Source: an uncultured Porphyromonadaceae bacterium
GTDB lineage: Bacteria > Bacteroidota > Bacteroidia > Bacteroidales > Barnesiellaceae_A
DNA length: 11,047 bases
Assembly: GCA_900542255.1 (NCBI GenBank)
Contig: UQMR01000072.1
Location: 1 to 11,047, forward strand
Direction: 5' to 3'
Shown: positions 1 to 6,507 of the stretch, one piece after another
Layout of the letters: every line of letters starts with the position of its first letter
Position numbering within the stretch: the stretch's first letter is position 1
Notes under the pieces: model-generated
The model's database searches: none
The model's input: the letters and a program-made list of their open reading frames with translations, nothing else
Told to the model about the DNA's origin: nothing
Program-made: the position numbers and the translations under genes

Positions 1-22
1 CGGCGTTTTTTCTCCCCTTTCC

Positions 23-397
23 TTAGAAAGGCAGGTCGTCGGTGGGATTTCCGCCTTCATTGCCGGGGGCAAAGGGTGGCAGCTGGCTCTCGTCGGGCAA
101 CGGAGGCAACTCGCTCGCAGCGGGGGCTACTGTATTTTTTTCGAGCTTCCAGCCATGAATGCCGGTATACCAACGGCCGTTGTACTCGCGGCTCTCTATA
201 TCGAAGCTGAGTGTTATATCGTCGCCTATCTCTACGGGATATTGGTCGACCTTGTCGCCAAAGAAGTCGAAGCATACTTTACGCGGGTATTGCTCTTGTG
301 TCTCCAATACGTATTCGCGTTTTTTCCATTTGTTTCCTGCACGAGATACTCCTTCTTGCAACGGGAGTACGTGTATAATTTTGCCTTTGATTTCCAT
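23..397 (-). CDS. DUF3127 family protein, OB-fold-like, with SSB-type C-terminal tip
   Basis: This is a 124-residue cytosolic protein with no signal peptide or membrane segment. Residues 1-88 resemble the DUF3127 family of Bacteroidota. They alternate beta strands as in a small OB-fold, with 'KWKKREYVLET' near residues 23-33, 'VCFDFFGDKVD' at 41-51 and 'GRWYTGIHGWKLEK' at 74-87. Residues 89-118 form a Pro/Glu/Gly-rich flexible linker. The protein ends in Asp-Asp-Leu-Pro-Phe (120-124), which closely resembles the acidic tip with which bacterial single-stranded DNA-binding proteins recruit partners. A single-stranded nucleic-acid-binding role is therefore an inference; the family has no firm function that I know of. 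The ATG at 397 is preceded by a well-placed promoter about 32-60 nt upstream. It is a separate transcription unit from the gene upstream, which has its own terminator-like hairpin. The family call is fairly sure; the function is not. Confidence 0.85.
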   Translation of the reverse strand: MEIKGKIIHVLPLQEGVSRAGNKWKKREYVLETQEQYPRKVCFDFFGDKVDQYPVEIGDDITLSFDIESREYNGRWYTGIHGWKLEKNTVAPAASELPPLPDESQLPPFAPGNEGGNPTDDLPF

Positions 398-428
398 ATA
401 TGATTTACATTATTAATGAGTAAGGATG

Positions 429-457
429 CAAAGATAGCTATTTTTTATGATAGACAA
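429..457 (-). promoter_or_regulatory. Bacteroidota-type promoter for the DUF3127 gene
   Basis: On the minus strand a TTG (455-457) is followed after 18 nt by TATCTTTG (429-436). This matches the Bacteroidota -7 consensus TAnnTTTG exactly, and the spacing to a -33 TTG is close to the usual 19-20 nt. Transcription would start near position 422 and leave a leader of about 25 nt before the ATG at 397. Based on motif match and placement only. Confidence 0.65.
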
Positions 458-576
458 GTGCCTCGCGGCTAAAAAGCGACGATTGATGCAATGGGTTTTG
501 CCTATTATATGATGTAGATTTTCTTGTCCCCTCCCCTCTCTTACACGTGTATGCTGCGGTATATACTATATATGTA

Positions 577-604
577 CTGCTACCGGCCACAAAGCCGGCA
601 GCAG
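577..604 (-). terminator. Hairpin terminator candidate after the stress-protein gene
   Basis: An inverted repeat lies 7 nt past the stop codon of the universal-stress-protein fusion. The arms are CTGCTACCGGC (577-587) and GCCGGCAGCAG (594-604), pairing everywhere except one A-C mismatch, with a 6-nt loop. On the transcribed strand it is followed by AT-rich sequence but no clear run of U. Its position makes a terminator the simplest reading. A similar GC-rich core with a CACAA loop occurs before batA (8571-8589). Confidence 0.55.
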
Positions 605-611
605 GGAGATG

Positions 612-1736
612 TCATGAGGGTATCATCAGCAACGGGGTGTCGGCATGGAAGAGCATCTTATGGGCTATGCTGGGGTTGAAAAGGCGGGCAAACAGCCCTC
701 GGCGCCTGTTGGGGATGGCCATCATCTCTATATGGCGTTGCTCGAAGAGGGTCTCTACTTGTTCGAGGAACTTGTTTTCTTCGAATATCACATAATCGAA
801 TTTATAGCCGGGGTAGTGTCCCGAACAGTAGTCGCGCATTCCTGCCAGCTTTATCTCGTTCCATTGGTCGGGCTTCTTGGAGAGGTATACGAATGTGAGG
901 GAGAAGTGCGATTGCCCGAAGAGACGTACAAAGGCGTCGATGGAGACTAAGTCGCGCTGCTCGAAGTTGGTAAAGAAGGCTACCTCGCGAAGTTGCGATA
1001 GATGGGTTGCCGAGTCTTCGGGGATGGCTAATACCGGAGAGCGGCTGCTATCGAGGACCTCGGCCGTAACACTGCCTATGAGATCGGTCTCCTTGCGGCT
1101 TTTGCCGCGTGTACCCATAACAACGAGTATGGGTTTTTCTCTCTCGGTATATGACTCTATGACCTCTTCGGGTATGCCTTCGACTATTTTGTAACTGAAT
1201 ACTACGCGCGGCAACTCCTCTTTGTCGATGCACTCTTGCAGGCGTTTTACCAGCCGCTCCATCTCCTCGCGGGCGGCGGCCAGCTCATTCTGGAAGTTGT
1301 CTTGCTCCTGCACCTCGAACTTGAATGTGTCGGGGAAGGATACGCTCAACGCGTCGGATACGTAGAAGGTGTGCAACAGAAATACGTCGGCATCGTGCCC
1401 ATAGGCAAACTCGAACCCGATGCGGCACGCCTCGAACGAGTATTCCGAGAAGTCGACGGGGATGAGCACGCAGTTTCTCACAGAGACTCCATCGCCGGAG
1501 TGCACCTCGCGTGAAATAGCCTCATCGAATATGGGATACTTCTCCAAAATCTCCAACGCATGGGGCAAATCGCTCTCTCTGATGCGCACCCGTACACCGG
1601 ACGAGATAACGGGTTGGACAAGGTTGACGTTTTGTATTACGGCGGGGATGCCCTCGTTTTCGAGGACGCCTTTCATGATTTGTGCCTGCTCGTAGGTGCG
1701 AATGGCTAACGTTACGAGATGCTCTTGGTCGTTCAT
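612..1736 (-). CDS. DUF2007-like domain fused to tandem universal stress protein domains
   Basis: This is a 374-residue soluble protein. Residues 6-70 look like the DUF2007 'putative signal transducing' domain ('RTYEQAQIMKGVLENEGIPA' at 13-32, then 'SGVRVRIRESDLPHALEIL' at 46-64). Residues 88-239 form a universal stress protein (USP) domain: it opens with 'VLIPVDFSEYSFEA' and carries the full nucleotide-binding signature G-x2-G-x9-G-S at G208, G211 and G221-S222. Residues 248-374 form a second USP-like half ('EVAFFTNFEQRD'...'LLMIPS') that lacks that glycine signature, so only the first half is expected to bind ATP. The role is probably stress sensing or signalling in the cytosol, with the target unknown. 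The ATG at 1736 is in frame with the DUF2007 start. The gene appears monocistronic, with an inverted repeat upstream belonging to the previous gene and a hairpin right after its stop. I saw no clear consensus promoter in front of it. Confidence 0.9.
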   Translation of the reverse strand: MNDQEHLVTLAIRTYEQAQIMKGVLENEGIPAVIQNVNLVQPVISSGVRVRIRESDLPHALEILEKYPIFDEAISREVHSGDGVSVRNCVLIPVDFSEYSFEACRIGFEFAYGHDADVFLLHTFYVSDALSVSFPDTFKFEVQEQDNFQNELAAAREEMERLVKRLQECIDKEELPRVVFSYKIVEGIPEEVIESYTEREKPILVVMGTRGKSRKETDLIGSVTAEVLDSSRSPVLAIPEDSATHLSQLREVAFFTNFEQRDLVSIDAFVRLFGQSHFSLTFVYLSKKPDQWNEIKLAGMRDYCSGHYPGYKFDYVIFEENKFLEQVETLFEQRHIEMMAIPNRRRGLFARLFNPSIAHKMLFHADTPLLMIPS

Positions 1737-1857
1737 ATCGTTATATTTTAAGGGTTATGGTATTATACTGGAGAGGGCTGGTACGGCCACAGACTTTGGT
1801 TCGCTTCTAATGGGCCGCCCGGCCGGGGTCGTTGCGGGCGTTCTGCCTTACACCACA

Positions 1858-1895
1858 CGAGACTGTGTCTGACTTTTCAATTCGACACAGTCTCG
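1858..1895 (-). terminator. Perfect 12-bp inverted repeat, likely terminator of the HTH gene
   Basis: The arms CGAGACTGTGTC (1858-1869) and GACACAGTCTCG (1884-1895) are perfectly complementary and flank a 14-nt AT-rich loop. The hairpin lies 32 nt past the stop codon of the 86-residue HTH gene and about 120 nt before the stress-protein gene. No U-run follows on the minus strand, so intrinsic termination is not certain. A protein-binding operator for the stress-protein gene is the alternative. The rest of 1737-1927 holds only a short palindrome at 1818-1827 (CCCGGCCGGG) and no ORF I support. Confidence 0.5.
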
Positions 1896-1927
1896 CGGCA
1901 TACGTTTGTAATCAACAAGCTGCCCGC

Positions 1928-2188
1928 TTACTCCTTATTCTTGGCTTCTTCGAGTATCTTTATCGCCATATCGTAAATCGTAGTATCTTCGAGGACTACA
2001 ATTCCGCCATCGGGACCAGGTTGAATATGCAAACCACAATTTTTACCATACGCATAATCGGTACCGCCAAAATAATTGCGAACTGTTTGCACAGTAAGAT
2101 TTAACTCATCTGCGATGCGGTGAATTGAGCCCTCGGGCAGGCTGCCTTTGATACGGCGGAGCTCATTGAATGAAATGGTCTTAGTCAT
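1928..2188 (-). CDS. Small helix-turn-helix DNA-binding protein
   Basis: This is an 86-residue soluble protein. Residues 19-41 read as a helix-turn-helix ('GSIHRIADELNLTVQTVRNY'): a first helix containing 'IHRIADEL', a turn at 'NLT', and a recognition helix 'VQTVRNYF'. This is followed by a loop with 'GGTDYAYGKN' and a C-terminal beta-strand and helix unit ('GGIVVLEDTTIYDMAIKIL'). Small proteins of this layout are common in Bacteroidales and are usually labelled DNA-binding or hypothetical; the target is unknown. It stands alone between the phosphatase gene and the stress-protein gene, with its own promoter candidate upstream and an inverted repeat downstream. The ATG at 2188 fits the start of the folded region. 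The HTH assignment is by eye; the function as a regulator is inferred. Confidence 0.75.
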   Translation of the reverse strand: MTKTISFNELRRIKGSLPEGSIHRIADELNLTVQTVRNYFGGTDYAYGKNCGLHIQPGPDGGIVVLEDTTIYDMAIKILEEAKNKE

Positions 2189-2227
2189 GGTATACTTGTT
2201 TTATTGGTGAACAATTTTATTTCGCAA

Positions 2228-2258
2228 TAAATTTATGGCTTATCAATGGGAAAAACAA
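2228..2258 (-). promoter_or_regulatory. Possible promoter for the HTH gene
   Basis: On the minus strand TTG (2256-2258) is followed after 20 nt by TAAATTTA (2228-2235), one base off the Bacteroidota -7 pattern TAnnTTTG. It would give a leader of about 30 nt before the ATG at 2188. The surrounding gap (2189-2294) is very AT-rich, so a chance match is possible. The same gap holds A/T runs that could contribute to ending the bat transcript, but I see no convincing hairpin there. Confidence 0.4.
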
Positions 2259-2294
2259 ATTTTTCGTGATTTTTTTCGGGCGAAGAGCAAAAAA

Positions 2295-2978
2295 TTATGC
2301 GGAGAGATACGAGACGAACGCTGTTACTACCAACATAAGAGACACATAGCAGGCATATATACTTACCGCCTTGCTACCTCTGTATGGCACGTCGCCGCCG
2401 GGCCATTTGCCGGCTGCCTGCAAACGCCGCCGCAACCACATATATACATTATATATGGCTATGCCGCCCAACACGCCGGCTATGGCTCCTGCCAAGATAT
2501 CGCCGGGATAGTGTACCCCCAAATAGATGCGCGAGTAGCTGACCACAACCGCCCACAGAAGGATAGATGCCGTGAAGAGCCGGTTGCGGAATACTCCTAT
2601 CAAAAAGAGGGCCGCACCGAAGGAGTTGGCGGCATGGCTCGATATGAAACCATATCTGCCCCCGCGATAGTTGTTGACGAGGGTCACTAACGAGCCTATC
2701 TCTTCGTCGTGTGTAGGACGGGGCCTGTGAAAGAGGGGCTTACATACCGACGAGGCGAACTGGTCGCACAGCAGCACCGTCAGCACTATGCCTGCCACAA
2801 CGAGCAGGGCTTCTTTCCACGAGCATTTATAGAAAAGGAGTAACAGCAACGGCAATATTACCCACAGGTTGGACAGGCGGGCCGAGATGAACCAGAAAAA
2901 GGTGTCGAGCCACGACAGGTGGCTGCCATTGCAATAGAGCAACAAACTCTTGTCGAGGTCTATAAGGGTGTCGAGCAT
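2295..2978 (-). CDS. PAP2-family membrane phosphatase at the end of the bat operon
   Basis: This is a 227-residue polytopic inner-membrane protein with hydrophobic segments near residues 37-51, 57-72, 120-132, 136-148, 160-180 and 205-224. The three motifs of the type 2 phosphatidic acid phosphatase superfamily are present: K-x6-RP at K80...R87-P88, a central S-S-H at 113-115 (SSHA where many members have PSGH), and SR-x5-H-x3-D at S149-R150...H156...D160. H115 and H156 would be the catalytic histidines. The family removes phosphate from lipid phosphates; in bacteria many act on undecaprenyl pyrophosphate or lipid A, but the substrate cannot be read here. The gene starts 35 nt after the batE stop with no obvious promoter between, so it is probably the last cistron of the bat cluster. 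After the last motif comes a basic stretch (183-185) and one extra hydrophobic C-terminal helix. Confidence 0.9.
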   Translation of the reverse strand: MLDTLIDLDKSLLLYCNGSHLSWLDTFFWFISARLSNLWVILPLLLLLFYKCSWKEALLVVAGIVLTVLLCDQFASSVCKPLFHRPRPTHDEEIGSLVTLVNNYRGGRYGFISSHAANSFGAALFLIGVFRNRLFTASILLWAVVVSYSRIYLGVHYPGDILAGAIAGVLGGIAIYNVYMWLRRRLQAAGKWPGGDVPYRGSKAVSIYACYVSLMLVVTAFVSYLSA

Positions 2979-3013
2979 ACGGCAAGCGGCTATGATTATA
3001 CCTTATATAATAA

Positions 3014-3766
3014 TTATATTACCTCTATCGATGATTGGGGCAGCCAGCCTCTATTTCCATCGGCGATGCGTACCTCTATCCAGTCGCCCACCTTTTCCAT
3101 CAGCGTTACTTTGGTGCCTTCGTGCAAGACAAAAAGGTCGGTACCGCTATCGGCCGGGGTGCTCTTTGCCGTCACCGTGGGCGCAAAAACGATGGCCTCG
3201 TCGTGCGCATTGCGACGCTGGTTCTGGTCGATGGCACATGCGTTGGCTACTATCGAAATCAACAGCATGGGGAGCGCCACGAAAAAGCCGGCTTTCTTTA
3301 CCTTTATATTCCGCACGAAGATGTAGAAATAGAGGCCTATCAGGAAGAGCAGGAACGAGCCTATTCCTATTACGGCCCATGTATTGCTGCTGCAACAATC
3401 GCGCAGGCCGCGCGCCCACACGGTGATGAAGAATGTGCCGGCGGGTTCTATCTTGTCGGTAATTTTGCTGTTTGCCAGTTGAAGGTTTGCCCGGGCATCG
3501 CCATCGCCGGGGTTGAGCAACAGCGCGCGCTCATAGTTGAGTATGGCGGCAGCATAGTGCCCCATCTTATAATAGGCATTGCCTCTGTTGTAGTAGAGCG
3601 GTGCCGACACTCCCTCGTTTACCTCCACACTGTCATAGAGGGCAACGGCTTCGGCATAGCGTTGCGCATTATAGGCTTCGGCAGCACGCTCAAAAGCCGT
3701 TTGTGCCGTAGCAGCGACACAAGTAGACACCAGAAGTGCCACGGCCCAATATATTTTACGAACCAT
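3014..3766 (-). CDS. batE: BatE: TPR and SH3-domain membrane protein
   Basis: This is a 250-residue protein. Residues 1-22 are a signal peptide ('YWAVALLVSTCVAATAQ'). TPR-like helices span about 24-100, with 'YNRGNAYYKMGHYAAAILNY' (59-78) and 'ALLLNPGDGDA' as the clearest unit. Two membrane helices follow at about 131-151 and 158-176, then a bacterial SH3-like domain at about 190-250 ('GTKVTLMEKVGDWIEVRIAD', 'GNRGWLPQSSIEVI'). The TPRs and the SH3 domain should both lie on the periplasmic side if the signal peptide is used. This is the usual BatE layout. Family knowledge links Bat proteins to aerotolerance in Bacteroides fragilis and to envelope stress; the molecular job is unknown. The ATG at 3766 sits 8 nt past the batD stop, so the two are probably translated from one mRNA. 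Confidence 0.9.
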   Translation of the reverse strand: MVRKIYWAVALLVSTCVAATAQTAFERAAEAYNAQRYAEAVALYDSVEVNEGVSAPLYYNRGNAYYKMGHYAAAILNYERALLLNPGDGDARANLQLANSKITDKIEPAGTFFITVWARGLRDCCSSNTWAVIGIGSFLLFLIGLYFYIFVRNIKVKKAGFFVALPMLLISIVANACAIDQNQRRNAHDEAIVFAPTVTAKSTPADSGTDLFVLHEGTKVTLMEKVGDWIEVRIADGNRGWLPQSSIEVI

Positions 3767-3774
3767 ATCTCAGA

Positions 3775-5598
3775 TTATTTTTTTATCGTATTTTCCATTT
3801 CTCCTATTACATCGACTGTCTCACCGAACAGGGTGTCCATCGCCTCATCGGACTGCGACGGAGCATAACGAGCAAACTCGCAACGGTCTAATATGGCGGT
3901 GAAACGGTTTATCAAGGCCTCGTCGACCCCGCAACGCGACAGCTGCTGTTGCACGTTGTCGCGCGAGAGCTCCGATATGGGCAACGTGAGCTTGTCGCTC
4001 AAATATCCCCACACGGCTTTCAACACCTCTTCGTAGAAATGCGCATCGTCGTGTGCCTTCATATACTTGTCGGCAAGTTTGAGGCGGCGCAAGGCAACTT
4101 TATTGGCCTTGCGGTTGCGCATGGCGGCTACGTTGGCATTGGCGGCAGCCTGCTTGCGGTTGACAATGGTATATATCACAAAGAGCAAGGCCGGGATGAT
4201 ATACCAAAGCCAATAGCTCCATGAGGCTACATATACCGACGGCGACTTCTGCAAATGGCCGGGCGACTGCTTGATATAGTGTATATCGGTATTGAGCAAC
4301 CTGAGGTCTTGCTTGTTCGAGAAGTTGTTTACGGTAACCGCAGCATTATCGGCACCTTTCTCCACCTCTATCTCAAACTCGCCTGTCGACAGGGTCTTGT
4401 AGGAACCCGACTTCACATCGAAGTAAGAAAACTCTACGGGCGGTATCTTGAAAGAGCCTGCAAAGCGGGGTATTATCGTATATTCGATGGTGCGCGTACC
4501 CGAAACGCCGCCCTCGGAAACACGCATATCGAGGTTGACCTGCGGGTCGTATGTCTCAAAGTCGGCAGGGAACTCGGGTGACGGGTTTTGCATGAATTTG
4601 AGGTTTCCCGTACCTTTCACATGCAGTTTCAGGGTAAGGGCTTCGTTGGCTTTCACTTTATCGGCCGAGAGCTCTCCCGAGAAGGTGAAGGAGCCGACTG
4701 CTCCTGCATACGATGCCGGTCTTCCGGCGGGCAGTGGTGTCGCATTGATTTTTACGGCCGGCGATACGAGGGTCTGCTCTACCTGCTGGGGCACCCGGGT
4801 GGGACCGAAGAACCCATTTACGACCTGGAATACCACAAGCGCCACTTCGTATTTGCCCTCATTGATGGTGATTTCGCCCGAACGCTGCGGGAAGAGCAGG
4901 TACTTGCGCAATACGGCGGTCTTGTAATTCTTGCCTTTATAATTTTCGAGCTCGTATGAACGGTCTTGCGGCAACTCTATCTCCTGTGTCACAAAGCCTT
5001 CGAAAGAGGGCATCGTCACATTTTGCAAAGCAAGGTCAGAGGCTCTTGTGTATAGCTTTATGGTGGCCACAAGTGCCTCCTGCTCATAGACCTTGGAGCG
5101 CGACACGATGGTACGAACGAAGGTCTCGGTATCGTTCATATCTACCGAGGATGGCATGGCGCTACTCCCCCCGCCTCCCTGACTTGCTGAGGGAGAGGTG
5201 TTTTTGTCGGGAGGCAACACCGTCAGGCTCCACGCATCGGAGGTGTAGGTCTTGCCATCGGCCGTAATCGTGGCCGGCTCTATCTTATAAGAGCCCTCCT
5301 TGTCGGCCCGCAAAGTAACGATGTGCGACTCTGTTGTCTGCCTATCGACATTCCCGTTGACAATGGAGACGTTCGTGCCGCGCGAAACGGCATCGAACAA
5401 GACCGTACAACCGGGAAAATCGGGAATCTTAAATTCTTTTCCCGAAGCATTATACAAGGTGTATTCCATCTGGAACTGCCGGCCTTGTATCACTTGCCGG
5501 GGACCGTTTACCTCGAAACGGACTTGGGCATCGACGGCAGAGATTGCAACTGCCATCAACACGCCTACCCATAATAAGATATGTTTCATCTTTTGCAT
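3775..5598 (-). CDS. batD: BatD: large Ig-like oxygen-tolerance protein
   Basis: The protein has 607 residues when started at the ATG at 5598. Residues 1-24 are a signal peptide ending 'AISAVDA'. Several beta-sandwich, Ig-like domains follow in the periplasm, interrupted by a Ser/Gly-rich linker near 135-151. A single membrane helix lies at about 462-479 ('YWLWYIIPALLFVIYTIV'). The cytosolic tail (480-607) starts with basic helices and contains 'FYEEVLKAVWGYLSDKL' and 'FTAILDRCEFARYAP'. This tail aligns by eye with the tail of the shorter BatD-like protein in the same operon. A TTG-initiated extension to 5625 is possible but adds only 9 residues without a signal-peptide character. The ATG at 5598 has AGAGAAG 5 nt upstream; another ATG lies 3 codons in (5589). 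The gene lies between batC (41-nt gap) and batE (8-nt gap). Its likely role is the periplasmic scaffold of the Bat complex; partners are not proven. Confidence 0.92.
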   Translation of the reverse strand: MQKMKHILLWVGVLMAVAISAVDAQVRFEVNGPRQVIQGRQFQMEYTLYNASGKEFKIPDFPGCTVLFDAVSRGTNVSIVNGNVDRQTTESHIVTLRADKEGSYKIEPATITADGKTYTSDAWSLTVLPPDKNTSPSASQGGGGSSAMPSSVDMNDTETFVRTIVSRSKVYEQEALVATIKLYTRASDLALQNVTMPSFEGFVTQEIELPQDRSYELENYKGKNYKTAVLRKYLLFPQRSGEITINEGKYEVALVVFQVVNGFFGPTRVPQQVEQTLVSPAVKINATPLPAGRPASYAGAVGSFTFSGELSADKVKANEALTLKLHVKGTGNLKFMQNPSPEFPADFETYDPQVNLDMRVSEGGVSGTRTIEYTIIPRFAGSFKIPPVEFSYFDVKSGSYKTLSTGEFEIEVEKGADNAAVTVNNFSNKQDLRLLNTDIHYIKQSPGHLQKSPSVYVASWSYWLWYIIPALLFVIYTIVNRKQAAANANVAAMRNRKANKVALRRLKLADKYMKAHDDAHFYEEVLKAVWGYLSDKLTLPISELSRDNVQQQLSRCGVDEALINRFTAILDRCEFARYAPSQSDEAMDTLFGETVDVIGEMENTIKK

Positions 5599-5603
5599 AT
5601 TAT

Positions 5604-5610
5604 CTTCTCT
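5604..5610 (-). promoter_or_regulatory. Ribosome binding site supporting the batD start at 5598
   Basis: AGAGAAG on the minus strand ends 5 nt before the ATG at 5598. It is the best purine-rich site near the candidate starts and favours 5598 over the upstream TTG (5625) and the inner ATG (5589). Confidence 0.45.
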
Positions 5611-5639
5611 CGCAACGTTATGCAATCAAGCGGGTCACA

Positions 5640-6506
5640 CTACCACTCTTTGTCGGTTTTCTTGCGCTGTTGCTGCTGCATCAATGCCTTTTGCACTTTT
5701 TCCTGAGTATCTCGCTCATCTTCCTGCATGGCATCGAGTATCTGTTGCGCATTCTCTTTCGACATGCCGCCCTGCTGCTGTTGTTGTTGCTGTTGCTGCT
5801 CGGGCTGCTGGTCTTGCTTGTCCTGATTGTTTTGCTTATTATCTTGTTGTTGTTTGTCTTGTTGTTGCTCCTGCTGCTGTTGCTGTTGTTCCTGTTGCTG
5901 CTGGTCTTGGTCCTGCTGTTGCTCCTGCTGCTGTTGCTGCTGTTTTTTCAACAACAACTGGGCCAAACGCAAGTTATAACGGGTCTCGTCGTCGTTAGGG
6001 TTGCGACGCAAAGCGTTTTTATACTCTTCGATGCTTTGGGCATAGTTCTGCTCTTGCATAGAGATATTACCCATATTGTGCCATGCCTTGGCTTGCAATG
6101 CAGGGTCGTCGGTCGTACCTATGGCATTCTTATACTCGGCACGGGCATCGTTATACTTCTGCTGACGGAAAAGCGAATTTCCCAAATTATAGGCAGCCAG
6201 CGGGCTGTCGGGATTGGCATCGACGGCTTTACGGTATTCTATTTCGCTCTCGACATATTTCTCCTGGTTGTAAAGTTTGTTGCCTCCCCGCACGCTGTTG
6301 CGCTCCTGCTTTGGGTTTACCTTCTTCACGCCGGGGGCAACGGCCTCGGGCTGCTGCTGTTGCTGCGAGACTTGCTGCTCGGCCTGCTCCCGCAATTGGT
6401 CGGGATTGGGCTTGGGCAACTGTGCAAAGGTCGTTATGGGAGCACACAGAAGCATCATCAGGGGGAAACTATACAGAACTATTTTTTTCATCGTCTTTGC
6501 TTGCAT
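5640..6506 (-). CDS. batC: BatC: TPR protein with very glutamine-rich segment
   Basis: This is a 288-residue protein. A signal peptide occupies about residues 6-28 ('MKKIVLYSFPLMMLL'...'TTFA'). Three TPR units span about 71-104, 105-135 and 140-173 ('YNLGNSLFRQQKYNDARAEY' at 106-125; 'AWHNMGNISMQEQNYAQSIE' at 141-160). Residues 189-245 are mostly glutamine with scattered Glu, Asp, Lys and Asn. A short helical tail follows ('NAQQILDAMQEDERDTQEK') and the protein ends in a basic run and a final Glu-Trp. The first ATG (6506) lies 1 nt after the batB stop codon, suggesting translational coupling; the ATG at 6491 (residue 6) would give a more usual signal peptide and cannot be excluded. BatC is expected in the periplasm, where its TPRs would contact other Bat subunits. 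Confidence 0.9.
   Translation of the reverse strand: MQAKTMKKIVLYSFPLMMLLCAPITTFAQLPKPNPDQLREQAEQQVSQQQQQPEAVAPGVKKVNPKQERNSVRGGNKLYNQEKYVESEIEYRKAVDANPDSPLAAYNLGNSLFRQQKYNDARAEYKNAIGTTDDPALQAKAWHNMGNISMQEQNYAQSIEEYKNALRRNPNDDETRYNLRLAQLLLKKQQQQQQEQQQDQDQQQQEQQQQQQEQQQDKQQQDNKQNNQDKQDQQPEQQQQQQQQQGGMSKENAQQILDAMQEDERDTQEKVQKALMQQQQRKKTDKEW
5772..5942 (-). repeat. CAG/CAA low-complexity tract encoding poly-glutamine in batC
   Basis: About 57 codons are dominated by CAG and CAA (read as CTG/TTG on the plus strand), with runs of up to nine glutamines. Both codons are mixed throughout. It gives rise to a long leucine-rich open frame on the plus strand that is not a gene. Confidence 0.9.
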
Positions 6507-6507
6507 T

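Noticed and set aside
1818..1827. Short palindrome CCCGGCCGGG
   Set aside because: It is ten bases long in a GC-rich stretch, with no loop and no partner repeats nearby; chance is a sufficient explanation.
2235..2690. Plus-strand open frame of 151 codons opposite the phosphatase gene
   Set aside because: It is antisense to a PAP2 protein with all motifs in place and matches no family I know.
2979..3013. Possible internal promoter before the phosphatase gene
   Set aside because: The gap is AT-rich but lacks the TAnnTTTG pattern and a suitably spaced TTG.
3035..3868. Plus-strand open frame of 277 codons opposite batE
   Set aside because: It lies antisense to batE and the end of batD, both clearly recognised families, and shows no domain or leader of its own.
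5599..5625. N-terminal extension of BatD from a TTG codon
   Set aside because: It adds nine polar residues before the signal peptide. The ATG at 5598 has a purine-rich site at suitable distance.
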